Below the pieces are notes generated by a model. That model saw only the letters and a program-made list of their open reading frames with translations, made no database searches and was not told the DNA's origin. Below are positions 8,425 to 18,972 of a stretch of DNA of 64,000 bases, piece by piece (within the stretch, counting starts at the first letter, position 1; every line of letters starts with the position of its first letter). This stretch comes from Rosistilla carotiformis (lineage in GTDB: Bacteria; Planctomycetota; Planctomycetia; Pirellulales; Pirellulaceae): the NCBI RefSeq assembly GCF_007753095.1, contig NZ_CP036348.1:4154001-4218000 (forward strand), given 5' to 3'. Position numbers and translations under genes: made by a program.

Positions 8425-11400
8425 CTAGTTGACCAAATTCTGTTCCAGAACGAACAGATCCAACCAATCGTCTTCCTCTTCTTCGTCGTCGGCGAAGGCT
8501 TGATCGACAGTCGCCGACCAGCTTGCCAAATCCACAACCTCCTTGGACGCGGCTTCCGCTGCCGGGCGATTTAAATTCGCCAAGGCATTGATGATCTGCA
8601 GCGCATCCAACGGTGTGACTTGGCCGTCTTGGGAGACATCCAAGTAGTAGCCGCCGAAAGAAGCGAGCGCCCGAAGCGGCTGGCTGACCTGGCTGGTCGT
8701 CCCTCGATTGATTGCGTTGAGTACATGCAGCACGTCCAACGGCGTCACGAATCCATCGGCATTGGTGTCGTAAGGATTCGACGCGTTGGTCAAAGATCCC
8801 AGCACGGTCGGGCCGCCACTGTCGACCGAGACGGGCGGATCGAAGTTGCCCAGCAGCGGCAGAGCGAAATCGTCGCCAAACTGCGCGATCCGATCGTTCC
8901 CCAGAGGCGCGGGACTGAAGGGATCGAAGACGTTGCTTGGGAGCGTTGTTACCAGCGGCACGGCGGGAACGTTGTCGGAGATCAAGAAGTGGAACTCACC
9001 CGCTTCCTTGGGCAATTGCCCTTCGCGTCCGGGCACCCACATCGCAATGTCATCGACACCGTCGAGATTAAAATCGCCCGCCACCGGTCGCTCGTTAAAA
9101 CCACTGAAGCCATAGGTCAATGTGTCGTTGATCGTGGTGTGATCGCGATTCAGGTCGAACCGGAAGACGCCCGTATCGTTGTTGTAGGTGGCCAAATCGT
9201 CGGCGCCGTCGCCGTTGAAGTCGCCGACAACGGGAAGCCCACGCAGCGTCGTTGCAAAACGCTCGCCCACGTCGATGGTGTTGTTACCATTGACGTCGAG
9301 GTACCAATTCTGTCCATCAAACAGACCGATCTCGTCGCCCGGATGGGCCGCGTTAAATTCGCCGGCGATCGGGATTCCGTTGACTTGGTACGCAGCCGGC
9401 ATGTTGCTGACAAAGTCTTGCACGCCATCATCGTCGGTATCCAGAAAGAACTGGTAGACGCCGTTGAAGGCTCCGTACGATCCGACCTTATCGAACCCGC
9501 TGGCCGTCGCCGCCCCAACACCCGCAAAATTGCCAACGAAGTAGGCGTCGGTGATGTTACCAAAGTTGTAGACAAAGTCGCGGTTGGTGGCGTCGTTGTC
9601 CTGCCCCTCGGGATCCCAGACGAAGTTGCCATTGATGTCGGCGTAGACCAAGCCTTGCGACCACGTGGCGACTTCGGGCCGGCTATCGACAGTAAAGCGT
9701 GCGACAAAGTCACCGCCGGGAATCGCATCACCCGTCGGGAAGAAAGGCGTGCCCACCGGTTCGGCTGCGTTGCTTTCGCCATCCAATGCGTTCCCCGCCG
9801 GATCGATGATGTTGTCCTGCAAGGTCAACGTATAGCGATCGTCGGGCAATGGCTCGGCGAAGGTCAAACGAATCGAGCCGGTGGCGATGCTTCCAGCGCT
9901 CAACGGATCCGACGTATAGGCGATATGCGTGATCGGGATGATTCCCGAGTGATCGCCACGCAACACGATCGGTGCCAGCGGCGGGACATTCGACACCGCG
10001 GCGTACAAGAAGGCTGCGGTGCGCGCTGGAAAATCTTGCAGGTCGATCGTCAATCCATCGACCGCTGGCGTCGGCCCTTGAATAACATCGTTTGGCTTCA
10101 GCGTAAACAGATTGTGGGCGGGCGAACTGGTGATGTAGACGTTGGTCACCTGAGGGCCGTTCGTATCGATAAAGATATCCAGCGTTTGCACCACCGCGCC
10201 GCCGGGATTCTGATTTCCGGCGGAATCTTCGGCAGTGATCAAGATCGTTCGCAGACCATCGACCGGCAGGGCGGCCAGACGCTGCGTATCGTTCATGTTG
10301 ACGGTCGACGTCAATTCCCAGCGACCAAACGGTTCCTGATTCGTGCCGTCCAACGGACTGGCAACGGTCTGCCCGATCAAAACATCCGCGGCGGTCAGTG
10401 TGCCGCTGCCATCGACGTCGACATACGCTTTGACAATCGCATTGGCTTCCGCGTGTCCCCAAAACGTCGGCGTTAAGTCGTTGGTGATGCCATCGTTGAA
10501 AGTTGCGAGGAGGCCGGAGTCTCCCGAATCGCTGTCGGGATGCAAGCCGTCTCCCACGATCGCTGGATCGCCAAAGAAGAGCGTTGGTCCGGCGGTGTCG
10601 ACAACGATCTCCAGAGATGCGCTGCGGGCCCCGAAACCGGTGTCGTTGGCAAACGCATCGATCGATGGATCGATGATTTCGACTTTAGCGCTGATGAAGT
10701 GGCTGCCATCGGACAACACCAACGCAGCGGCGCCAGGTACCGCATCGCGACCAAAATCGAAGACGTAAACGCCGGGTGTGCCGGGCAATTGCCGCGCGTA
10801 ACCAATCGGTGTTTGCGGTGCCGTCCCCTGTTGCTGCGGGCTGCCTTCGAGGAAAACCGCAACGCGGAAGCCCGCGTTACCAACCGCCGCGGCTCCCAAT
10901 CCCGTAGCTTGCGACCCGTTGAACGGAATCACGATCACCTCGTCCGCTGGATTGCCGGCGACCGAATCGCCGGGAAGATCGCGAAGAAGACTGTCGTCGT
11001 CCAAGCGGAAGGTGATGATCGGTGTGTTGTCGCGGGTCACATTGTCAAATTGCGAACGACCGGTATCGGTGGTTTCGATGACAAACGAATCCCCCGCGGC
11101 CGGCGCGGCGATCAAGCCCGGGGCGACACCAAACAACCCAGTTCCGCTGTTGAACGAAGTGATGCTGGCCCGACGTCCGACGTTGGGGCCGCTGGTGAAT
11201 TCGACAGTTTTACCGACGTAATCGAAGGTTGTTGCGGGAAGCACGCCGTTGGCCGGAGCGATCGCAGCGGTAAAGCTGGTCGTGGTGGCGGCCGGAGCCG
11301 CAGCAACGGTTCCCACTTGCAAGATGTCGTTTAGTTCCAGATCGTAGGGAACCGGAGGCGCCTCATTAGTGACCTTTAGTTCGTATCCGTTGACGACGGC

Positions 11401-14400
11401 GGGATCCGCCACTCCGTTTGCCGCGGCGCCAAAGACGGTGACAAAATAGGTTTGCCCCGCAACCGCAGGAATACGCACCCGCGCGTTCGCCGTCCCATCG
11501 GGGTTACCGAAAGCTCCCGCGCCGCCGATCACGTTGCCACCGGAATCGAGAACGTTCAGGCCGAGCTGTCCGCCTTGCGGAAGCAGTGCGGCGCTATAGA
11601 CTTCGAAATAGGCGGTGACATCCAACGTGCCGGTATCCTGGGCAACGATCTGGAAATAGTCGACGTCGGCGGGAACGCCAATGTGTTCACCGAAGTTCGG
11701 AAAGATCGCCAGATTGTCGACATTGATCGAATCGCCACTGCCCAAGAAGGTCGCCGTCGTACGGAACTCGTTCGGTTCAGAAGCGTCCGGCCCTAGCACC
11801 AACCATTGGGGCACGCCACCATTGACGACGACGTTGGGCGAGACGACTTCGATCTCGGCATAACTGATATCAGGCATGGCCACGGCGTTACGGAAGACGC
11901 GAACGCGTCCCTCACCGGGCGTTTGTCCCACGGCGTTGACGGCAAAGTCACTCGCCGGCAACGTTCCACCCGCTGCCGTCGCGATCACCAACGCGTCGCT
12001 CGCCCCTGGTTGTCCGCCATCGACATGAACTTGCAGATTCCCGTTGGGGATGCCGCCGACCGTTGGCGATGGAACGACCAAGAAGGTGTCATTGCCCAAC
12101 CGCCCCGACGCGGTGACTTGTTCGACGTCGTCGCCAAGCGTTACCGTTTTCCAGACAGCGCCTGCGGCATTGGTTACGGTGACCGTACGGTTGGGAGAAT
12201 CGACCAACAACCGATCGTGGCTGTTGGTCCCTTCGACGATCACTTGATCGGCCGCGCTCTCCAACGCATCGACAGTAAACGCTCCGGTCACGTCGCTGAA
12301 GTGGAACGTGGTGTTGTCGTTTTCGTTCTGGAACGTACCTGCAGCGGCACCGCTGGGGCGATACGTTAGCCGATCATCGTCGTTGGTCAAAGTGACGGTT
12401 AACGGTCCGCCACCGGCCAGGACATCAACCGTTTCGATGCGGCCAAACGCGATCGATCCGAAGGTGTCTTCCGTGATTGTTCGATTGGCGGTGTCAATAT
12501 CCAACAATGTGCCCGTGCCACGGACGACCAGTTCGTCGTTTCCACCTCCGTCTTCAACCAACAATCCGCCGACGCCATCAAAGGGACGTAGGAACGGATG
12601 CCCTGCGGCAACTTCAAAACGATCGTCGCCATCGAAACCACGCAAAACCAAAGCTTTCCCGCCGACCGGCAGAATCGTCGAATGAAGCAAGCTATTGAGT
12701 CCACGCTCGCGCACCGTAACCCGTCCGTCGAGCGCAACTTGGATGAGATCATCGTTATCGGTGCCGTCAATCCGCACGACGTCGGTCGGGTCGCCGCTGG
12801 CATCGCGTACCGCGATCGTGGCAGCCGCCACGTTGCGATACTCCAGCGACATGCGCGCTTCGCCATTCTGGTTGGCAGCAGACAGCAGAGTCCCCGAAGA
12901 CTGCTGAGGCGAAGGGGTGTGGGTTACCAAATCGATTCCCGCTGGCGTCGTGTAGTCGATACCGTCGTTACCGCCACGTCCATCGAGAATCAAATGCTCC
13001 ACCGTCGCCAACGTATACGGAGCCGGATCGGCGATCTGCCTTTGCACGACCGCATCGTCGTCGCTGGTGATCGCGACACGCAGCGAATCGTTCCCAGGCG
13101 TGCCGCTGACAATCACCGTATCGCCCGCCGTCGGATCGCCACCGTTGATCGTCATCCCGTTTAACCCCGTTGGCGTCGCCGAATGATTTAGACTGATCGT
13201 GTCCGTCCCGGCCCCCGCATTGATCGTGACGGCCGTCTTGTTTTCGAATTCAATCGGTTCGAAGTTATCAATCGTCACACGTCCCGCAGTCGCTCCGAGG
13301 ATCTGCCCTACTTCGTAGTTGATCTGATTGTCGTCCTGCAGCAGGCTGGCGAGCCCTGGTTGCGCCCCGATCGTGAAGCTCACAGCAACGACATTTGTGA
13401 CGACCGGTTCGAGTCCAAAAAACTCGACAATTTGTCCGTCCAAGGTGTGCGTTCCGTCCCCCGGTAACGCACCGACATGAATGGCTTCATTTGTAAACAA
13501 CGTTCCTGTCGCATCGACCACATTCAATCGGTCGAAGCCAGCCTGTCCCTCAAAACGGATGTTGTTGGCCAGCGGTATTAAGCCACCACGAACGTCAACG
13601 GTCAGCGTATCGTTGTCGCTTGAACCACGGATTGTCAGACCCTCCATCGCGGCTTCAGGTTCGTCGAAGACGAGGTTGCCATTAACGTAGACCTCCACAT
13701 TATCGCCGTTTTGCACCACGCGGAATTCATCCGCGAGCCCATCGCCCGATGCGCTATGGGGAGCGTCGTCGTCAGCGGTGACGACCGTGCGAGGAAAGTT
13801 CGTACTTGCAAGCAATGAAAACGCTTGCGGTCCCCCTTGAAGGGCTCCGGTATGGGAGACCTGAATCGTATAGGTACCCGGCGTTGGATCGGCAATGAAG
13901 ACTTGTTCCACGTTGTCCCGCGAGTTCCTTCCCGTGGTTGCATCCCGATCGGGATCGGTGGGATCGAGCACCCACGGCATCGATACGCCATCGGGACCGA
14001 TCACTCGAATGTCCAAGTCGTTGATCAAACGTGGCGTCCCCACGTCCACCCCCGCGGCGTCGGCTGCGGCGGCGACATCGGTCCATACGATGGTTGCCCG
14101 AAACGGCCCCCCCGCTTTCACGTCGACCGTCCGTTGAATCGTCGCCCCCGATGCCAGTACCGCTTCTTCAAGCATGTGGGTTTGGCCGTCGACCGGTGTC
14201 ACTTCATTCGACAAAAACTCCGCCGCTTTGGCTCCATTGACCAAGCCCCATCCGGCTTTGTAGTCGGGACCGGGATTCCCAACGTCCGACGCCGTGTGAA
14301 TCAACAACGCCTTCAGCGTGGCGCTGCGTGGATCGGACGAATGGAGATCACGGTAATGCTGCAACAATAAAGCACTGAGCCCGGTAACCGACGGCGCTGC

Positions 14401-16260
14401 CATCGACGTTCCCGATTTAATTCCATAATCGGAGTCATTTTCCAAATCGCTGGAGTACAACCGGATGCCGTTGGCGACGACATCGGGCTTGATCCGTCCA
14501 TCGTCGGTCGGTCCAAAAGAAGAGGAACCTTCGAAGCCCAAGCTTCCGTCGTCCCCTCCCGCATCCCCATCGGGAAGCAGCTGGGGTTGAGGGTCGGCCA
14601 GAACGTCACTGTAATTACCTACCGTGAGCGTATTTTTTGCCGTCTTCTGATCTCCACCAATTGTATCGAATCCATCCGCGCCGCCATCTTCAGGCGGAGC
14701 CGCGGTCGCGCCGGCATCGGGAACCAGGTACCACCCACGATCGGTCGACGTGCCGAAACCGCCTTCAAAAAATGTTACATATTGGCCGGTGCCCAATTCG
14801 TCGTTGTAATTGTTTTGCCGATCGTTTCCCGCGGAAACAACCGTCAACAGTTCCGGATTGTTTCGCAACAGTTCATCGAATGCTCGAGAATCATCGGTAT
14901 ATTTTCCGAAGCGTGGATCCTCTTGATTGTTCAGGTCGTAGACCCCCAACCAAAGGTCCGCTCCAACGGTTCCCGGTGCGTTCAGCGGATCTTCATTGCT
15001 GTCGTTCAGATCGAGATTCCATCCTGCACGCGCCCCATACGAATGGTTCGATAGATCGATGGTTGCACTGTTTGCCGCCAGCTCATCAACGTCCCTCGCA
15101 CTGTCGAAATTGATTCCACGTGCGGCAGGTGCGTAGCCAGCGGCGGCCGCATCGATCCCCGTTGCCAAAATCGTGCCTGTGACGTGAGTTGCGTGACTTG
15201 AAAGTCCCGTTGCCGCCGTGTTCAACTCGGTTCCCAGGTCCACTCTCCCAGCGAACTCACGATGCGTTTCACGAACATTCAAACTGTCCCAAACGCCGAC
15301 CACGACCCCAGCTCCATCCAGATCGATTCCGAGGCCGCCATTGTTTCGCAGGAACTCGACATTTGCGGTATCCAAACTGTTCGCATTGTCATAGAAGTCG
15401 GGGCGTTCACCGCGTGGATCCATCCCTTCACCAAGGTAGAACGCGTTCTCTCCGACCGGTATCGACTGGCCGGCAAGCCCCAAAAAGTCGAGACTTGAAC
15501 CCGATCGGAATTGAGAAATGTAGCGTCCGGCTACGTCCGACATCAGGGAGTTATTGACGAGCCCCAGCGAACTATCGTCGAGAAACGCTTCGCTTTGGCC
15601 CGACCCGATGAACTCATAATAGGTACCTTGTAACTTGCTGCCGTTACTGTAACCGGCGCGGGCCGTGATCCCGCCAATACCATCGATCCCTCCGTCGAAC
15701 TCGCCCGCTTCCCATTGAATCGTGTCGTAATTGAACTCAACGTCGAACGCCCCCGGTTCAAGATCCGTTCGATCGATGAGGATCAACTGAAAGCTGTTCA
15801 GCGGTGTGTCGTTTTCGCTGAAATATCCAACGTCGATCCAATTCACCCCAAACGCAGGCCGGCCATCGACAACATCCGCACCATAGGTGACTTCCCCAGA
15901 ACCCGGTGCACGCGTATCGACGTCTGCCCAAAACGGCGCGAGGATGGGTATTTCAAGATCCTCCAATTCGCTTGGAGTCCAGTCGTTTAACGCGTCCTCA
16001 AAGGTCACGTTGCCATTGTTATTGATGTAGAGCCCGTCGTAGCTGTTGCCAAAAAAGTTGATATCGAATCCCAGCGACACCAGTTGCGAAGAATCGTCAT
16101 CGTTGGATGGCAGTATCTCTGCCTCAAACCCAGGCAAGCTGCGCACCGCAGTCAGAAGGCGTCTGTCTTCTAACAGTTCATGGCGCAATCGTCGTCGCGA
16201 ATTGAACCGTGCGTTTGACGTCGACTGAGATGCCCTACTAAGAAATTTACGATAGCTCAT
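8425..16260 (-). CDS. Giant exported subtilisin-like (S8) protease with NIDO-like, VCBS/FG-GAP and dockerin regions
   Basis: About 2,611 residues from the ATG at 16260 (AGAGGA upstream). Residues 20-38 (SNARFNSRRRLRHELLEDR then RLLTA) are the planctomycete LExRxLL-type export signal. Residues about 45-240 resemble a NIDO domain (NNNGNVTF, PILAPFWADVDTR). The S8 catalytic domain spans about 300-690: Asp325 (VVVGVWD), His356 (SHATHVTG, variant of HGTHV), oxyanion Asn479 (SAGND) and Ser619 (SGTSMAAP), so it looks active, with an insertion between Asn and Ser. Then comes a proprotein-convertase-like beta region, a long array of beta-rich, hemolysin-like Asp/Gly segments, Big/cadherin-like domains, FG-GAP/VCBS-type repeats (DFNGDGADDLA, DFNLDGVDDIA) near 2300-2480, and a C-terminal type I dockerin with two calcium-binding halves (DTNADGFVTPLDVLHVLNAI, DVSQDGQVTPLDALQIINAL). 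Probably a secreted or surface protease acting on extracellular polymers or adhesion. Confidence 0.92.
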   Translation of the reverse strand: MSYRKFLSRASQSTSNARFNSRRRLRHELLEDRRLLTAVRSLPGFEAEILPSNDDDSSQLVSLGFDINFFGNSYDGLYINNNGNVTFEDALNDWTPSELEDLEIPILAPFWADVDTRAPGSGEVTYGADVVDGRPAFGVNWIDVGYFSENDTPLNSFQLILIDRTDLEPGAFDVEFNYDTIQWEAGEFDGGIDGIGGITARAGYSNGSKLQGTYYEFIGSGQSEAFLDDSSLGLVNNSLMSDVAGRYISQFRSGSSLDFLGLAGQSIPVGENAFYLGEGMDPRGERPDFYDNANSLDTANVEFLRNNGGLGIDLDGAGVVVGVWDSLNVRETHREFAGRVDLGTELNTAATGLSSHATHVTGTILATGIDAAAAGYAPAARGINFDSARDVDELAANSATIDLSNHSYGARAGWNLDLNDSNEDPLNAPGTVGADLWLGVYDLNNQEDPRFGKYTDDSRAFDELLRNNPELLTVVSAGNDRQNNYNDELGTGQYVTFFEGGFGTSTDRGWYLVPDAGATAAPPEDGGADGFDTIGGDQKTAKNTLTVGNYSDVLADPQPQLLPDGDAGGDDGSLGFEGSSSFGPTDDGRIKPDVVANGIRLYSSDLENDSDYGIKSGTSMAAPSVTGLSALLLQHYRDLHSSDPRSATLKALLIHTASDVGNPGPDYKAGWGLVNGAKAAEFLSNEVTPVDGQTHMLEEAVLASGATIQRTVDVKAGGPFRATIVWTDVAAAADAAGVDVGTPRLINDLDIRVIGPDGVSMPWVLDPTDPDRDATTGRNSRDNVEQVFIADPTPGTYTIQVSHTGALQGGPQAFSLLASTNFPRTVVTADDDAPHSASGDGLADEFRVVQNGDNVEVYVNGNLVFDEPEAAMEGLTIRGSSDNDTLTVDVRGGLIPLANNIRFEGQAGFDRLNVVDATGTLFTNEAIHVGALPGDGTHTLDGQIVEFFGLEPVVTNVVAVSFTIGAQPGLASLLQDDNQINYEVGQILGATAGRVTIDNFEPIEFENKTAVTINAGAGTDTISLNHSATPTGLNGMTINGGDPTAGDTVIVSGTPGNDSLRVAITSDDDAVVQRQIADPAPYTLATVEHLILDGRGGNDGIDYTTPAGIDLVTHTPSPQQSSGTLLSAANQNGEARMSLEYRNVAAATIAVRDASGDPTDVVRIDGTDNDDLIQVALDGRVTVRERGLNSLLHSTILPVGGKALVLRGFDGDDRFEVAAGHPFLRPFDGVGGLLVEDGGGNDELVVRGTGTLLDIDTANRTITEDTFGSIAFGRIETVDVLAGGGPLTVTLTNDDDRLTYRPSGAAAGTFQNENDNTTFHFSDVTGAFTVDALESAADQVIVEGTNSHDRLLVDSPNRTVTVTNAAGAVWKTVTLGDDVEQVTASGRLGNDTFLVVPSPTVGGIPNGNLQVHVDGGQPGASDALVIATAAGGTLPASDFAVNAVGQTPGEGRVRVFRNAVAMPDISYAEIEVVSPNVVVNGGVPQWLVLGPDASEPNEFRTTATFLGSGDSINVDNLAIFPNFGEHIGVPADVDYFQIVAQDTGTLDVTAYFEVYSAALLPQGGQLGLNVLDSGGNVIGGAGAFGNPDGTANARVRIPAVAGQTYFVTVFGAAANGVADPAVVNGYELKVTNEAPPVPYDLELNDILQVGTVAAAPAATTTSFTAAIAPANGVLPATTFDYVGKTVEFTSGPNVGRRASITSFNSGTGLFGVAPGLIAAPAAGDSFVIETTDTGRSQFDNVTRDNTPIITFRLDDDSLLRDLPGDSVAGNPADEVIVIPFNGSQATGLGAAAVGNAGFRVAVFLEGSPQQQGTAPQTPIGYARQLPGTPGVYVFDFGRDAVPGAAALVLSDGSHFISAKVEIIDPSIDAFANDTGFGARSASLEIVVDTAGPTLFFGDPAIVGDGLHPDSDSGDSGLLATFNDGITNDLTPTFWGHAEANAIVKAYVDVDGSGTLTAADVLIGQTVASPLDGTNQEPFGRWELTSTVNMNDTQRLAALPVDGLRTILITAEDSAGNQNPGGAVVQTLDIFIDTNGPQVTNVYITSSPAHNLFTLKPNDVIQGPTPAVDGLTIDLQDFPARTAAFLYAAVSNVPPLAPIVLRGDHSGIIPITHIAYTSDPLSAGSIATGSIRLTFAEPLPDDRYTLTLQDNIIDPAGNALDGESNAAEPVGTPFFPTGDAIPGGDFVARFTVDSRPEVATWSQGLVYADINGNFVWDPEGQDNDATNRDFVYNFGNITDAYFVGNFAGVGAATASGFDKVGSYGAFNGVYQFFLDTDDDGVQDFVSNMPAAYQVNGIPIAGEFNAAHPGDEIGLFDGQNWYLDVNGNNTIDVGERFATTLRGLPVVGDFNGDGADDLATYNNDTGVFRFDLNRDHTTINDTLTYGFSGFNERPVAGDFNLDGVDDIAMWVPGREGQLPKEAGEFHFLISDNVPAVPLVTTLPSNVFDPFSPAPLGNDRIAQFGDDFALPLLGNFDPPVSVDSGGPTVLGSLTNASNPYDTNADGFVTPLDVLHVLNAINRGTTSQVSQPLRALASFGGYYLDVSQDGQVTPLDALQIINALANLNRPAAEAASKEVVDLASWSATVDQAFADDEEEEDDWLDLFVLEQNLVN

Positions 16261-17045
16261 GTTGTGATCCTCTGCCAAAACCAACCCGACCGACCATCCA
16301 GCTACTCCAGGCCACCCAATCGGCCTAGTCGCTACGATCCGCATTATGCCAGACTCGGATCGAAAATGCATCTCAACGGCGGTGTATTGCGAAAGAATTG
16401 TTAGATCGCAAATACTTCTGTTTTGCTGATTGCATCGACCTACATGGACACGCGACAGAAAGCCGCGCTCGATCGGCGCTTCGTTCAACTCGTTTCTCGC
16501 GAGAGCGATTGGCACTCCTTACGCCGGGTAAAACGAAAAACGACTTAGGCTGCGACGTATTACTGTGGCAAGTGCATCGCTTTAAGTTGCGTTTCGCTAA
16601 CGCTGCTGGATTCACACACTGGCCGATTTCCAATAGGGCGACACTTTGGAATTTGACCTCAACGCCAACAGGTTCTTGCACTTGGCAACCTCTCTACCTA
16701 TCCGTTGTCCTCGAATTGAAGCGGGAACCAACGGGTTGCACGTCCAGAGGGAACGGGAAGAAGGAAATTCCGCTGCAGGATGCCGATACCGGACTTCAGA
16801 GACATGGGGGGGCAGGCCACCACTCTGCAGCGACGTACCGTGACCTATGCTTATGTGGAATCGTCTCCTCAAACGGAATGCTGGCTGGAAACACCGCCCG
16901 CGTAGTCGGAACGACACGATTAAGAGTCGTTGCATACAGAAAATTTTATTTAAATTGTTGTCCTGCCGGGACGACTTGTATGCAACTCTTAAATCGAATC
17001 AATGTCGGCAACCGAATCGAAGCCCACGTTTTGCGACCATGGTAA
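16261..17045. other. Intergenic region with a long imperfect stem-loop
   Basis: 785 bp between divergent genes (protease leftward, diguanylate cyclase rightward). No gene can be supported; the long plus-strand frame across it has no family resemblance. TTAAGAG plus TTGCATAC at 16920-16937 pairs with GTATGCAA plus CTCTTAA at 16978-16992 (15 paired bases with a 3-base bulge, about 40-base AT-rich loop), ending 54 bp before the diguanylate cyclase start. Confidence 0.4.
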
Positions 17046-18086
17046 ATGACTGACAATCGCTCTAATAACGAAAACGACGCGTTCGCGATCGCCAAAGATG
17101 CGCTACGGTTGATCGGCCAGTTTAAGACGCCACCAACCCCCAATGTCTACGGCGTCTGGTACCGGTACGTCGAAGGACACGACACGGAACTGATCAGAAA
17201 ACTATCGCCCGCGGTCACCGAAGCCCAATCGGTCAGCGTGGCGATGCTCGAATCGATCCACTCTCAGACCGCGAACGCTGCCGACGAAACGAACGCCAGT
17301 GTGGGCGAAGCCTTGATCGCCGAACTGGATCGTTTTCAATCCCTGATCACACAACAACAAGCGGCCGGAACGGAATTCGAAGGGACGATCGACACCGCCA
17401 GCAAACTGTTAAACGCCGACGATTCATCCCAGCAAAGTTCTGCCGACTGTATCGCAGTCATCAACGCAGGAGCGACCGCGATGAAACGTCAACTGCATGA
17501 GGCATCCCAAAAGCTGGACGCGGCTCAGTCGCAGATCGCCAAACTCCAGACGGAATTAGCCCAGTCGCGGCGGGGCATGATGACCGACCATCTCACCGGC
17601 ATTGGAAATCGCCGGTACTTTGACGCACAAGTCCGACAAACGCTGAAAAGCCTTCGCTACTGCAGCGGCAGCGTTTATCTGATTTTGATGGATGTCGACC
17701 ACTTTAAGCACATCAACGATTCCTACGGGCACGACGCTGGCGATCAAGTGATCCGATTTATCGCCATGGAGATTTCCCGCCGGCATCCCAACGTTTCTCT
17801 GGCGCGGTTGGGAGGCGACGAGTTCGCCGTGATCCTTCAAACCAGTTCCGCCCTCGCGGCGGTCGAGTTTGCCGATCAGATGCGTGAACATTTCGCCACG
17901 CAACAACTGAATATCATGCCCGCACGGACCCCTATCGGATCCATCCGGATCTCGATGGGACTTGCTAAATTGACAGAAAACGACGACGAAAAAAGTTGGT
18001 ACACGCGAGCCGATGGAATGCTGTACCGTGCCAAGGGGATGGGCCGCGATCAAGTTGCGATCGAAGAAGAGTGCATGCAGGTTTAG
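17046..18086 (+). CDS. GGDEF diguanylate cyclase
   Basis: Protein of 346 residues predicted to make cyclic di-GMP from two GTP. Residues about 1-180 form an alpha-helical N-terminal region (FKTPPTPNVYGVWYRYVEG near 26-44, then coiled-coil-like KLDAAQSQIAKLQTELAQS at about 156-174), a sensor/dimerisation module found before many GGDEF domains and without membrane segments, so the protein is cytoplasmic. The GGDEF domain covers about 178-340: DHLTGIGNRRYFD start, MDVDHFKHINDSYGHDAGD metal/GTP region and the catalytic GGDEF at 256-260. The allosteric RxxD inhibition site expected just before GGDEF is absent (HPNV occupies the position). Start ATG 17046 has a poor ribosome site. It ends 22 bp from the convergent ATPase gene. 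Confidence 0.93.
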   Translation: MTDNRSNNENDAFAIAKDALRLIGQFKTPPTPNVYGVWYRYVEGHDTELIRKLSPAVTEAQSVSVAMLESIHSQTANAADETNASVGEALIAELDRFQSLITQQQAAGTEFEGTIDTASKLLNADDSSQQSSADCIAVINAGATAMKRQLHEASQKLDAAQSQIAKLQTELAQSRRGMMTDHLTGIGNRRYFDAQVRQTLKSLRYCSGSVYLILMDVDHFKHINDSYGHDAGDQVIRFIAMEISRRHPNVSLARLGGDEFAVILQTSSALAAVEFADQMREHFATQQLNIMPARTPIGSIRISMGLAKLTENDDEKSWYTRADGMLYRAKGMGRDQVAIEEECMQV

Positions 18087-18108
18087 GCGACAACCCTTCT
18101 GCCCCCGG

Positions 18109-18861
18109 TTATTCGTCGCTGTCCTCCAGTAGATGACGCAACATTCGCGACGGGGCATCTAGAAAGGACTTCGTTATCCGATAGTGTTCGGTCTCTTCAT
18201 ACGCGATCGGTTCGATTCCGCGTTCGCTAAATTCATAGATCTTCGCCCGCGGATAGCTCATGATAATCGGCGAGTGCGTCGCGATCACAAACTGGGAATC
18301 GAGCCCCACCAATTGATGCAGCAACACCAAAAACTCTAGCTGTCGCTGAGGAGAAAGCGCCGCCTCGGGCTCATCCAAGAAATACAAACCCTGTCCAAAT
18401 CGGCTCTCGATCAAACTCATGAACGCTTCGCCATGCGATTGCTCATGTAGCGACCGCGCTCCGTAATTGTCGCCAACGCCCAGGTTCTCGATCTCCGTCG
18501 CCACGTTAAACAGACTCTCGGCCCGTAAGAACCAAGCGTCGGGGACCAGCGCGTGATACCGTCGCAGGCGAAGGGCCTTATGCAATTCGGAATGACTCTC
18601 GCGCGTCGCAAACAACATGTTGCGGCTCCCCCCTTCGGCGTTCAACCCGTTGGCGATCGCCATCGCTTCGAGCATCGTCGATTTGCCCGAACCGTTTTCA
18701 CCAACCAGGAAGGTCACTTGCGGATGCAGGTCCAGCGATGAAAACCCGCGCATCGCAGGGAGCTGAAACGCATAGTGCTCCGGGTCGTAGATCCGCGACC
18801 GGTCCAGGACGACGGATTCGATAAAGGGTCCCGGCGTCACACCCTGTTTTAACTTCTTCAT
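18109..18861 (-). CDS. AAA/ABC-type ATPase (OLD/SMC-like)
   Basis: Protein of 250 residues from ATG 18861 (a TTG six codons upstream is the alternative). It carries a Walker A motif GENGSGKST at 54-62, an ABC-signature-like SHGE near 142-145, Walker B LYFLDEPEAALSP at 159-171 with the catalytic Glu, and the switch histidine in ATHSPII at 194-200. This layout is that of the small single-domain ABC-ATPase-like family related to RecF/SMC/OLD heads, with no transmembrane or DNA-binding add-on. The stand-alone proteins are often annotated only as AAA family ATPase; they can act in DNA repair or defence but nothing here decides the role. It converges with the diguanylate cyclase gene. Confidence 0.88.
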   Translation of the reverse strand: MKKLKQGVTPGPFIESVVLDRSRIYDPEHYAFQLPAMRGFSSLDLHPQVTFLVGENGSGKSTMLEAMAIANGLNAEGGSRNMLFATRESHSELHKALRLRRYHALVPDAWFLRAESLFNVATEIENLGVGDNYGARSLHEQSHGEAFMSLIESRFGQGLYFLDEPEAALSPQRQLEFLVLLHQLVGLDSQFVIATHSPIIMSYPRAKIYEFSERGIEPIAYEETEHYRITKSFLDAPSRMLRHLLEDSDE

Positions 18862-18972
18862 GCCGCCATTGTCGCCCAACCCCTTTCGGCTGGCCAGATC
18901 CAGTACTTCGTGACGCCGGACGAAACGTCATCGTCCATTCCAGCGACAGTCAATCGCACGATGCGACGCATC

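Noticed and set aside
8620-10476. Long plus-strand open frame of 618 codons inside the giant protease gene
   Set aside because: Antisense shadow of a GC-rich coding region: Arg/Val-rich, no family match, no ribosome site; the minus-strand protease has full domain structure here.
16398-17045. 215-codon plus-strand frame upstream of the diguanylate cyclase
   Set aside because: Unusual Cys/Arg-rich composition, no ribosome site or family similarity.
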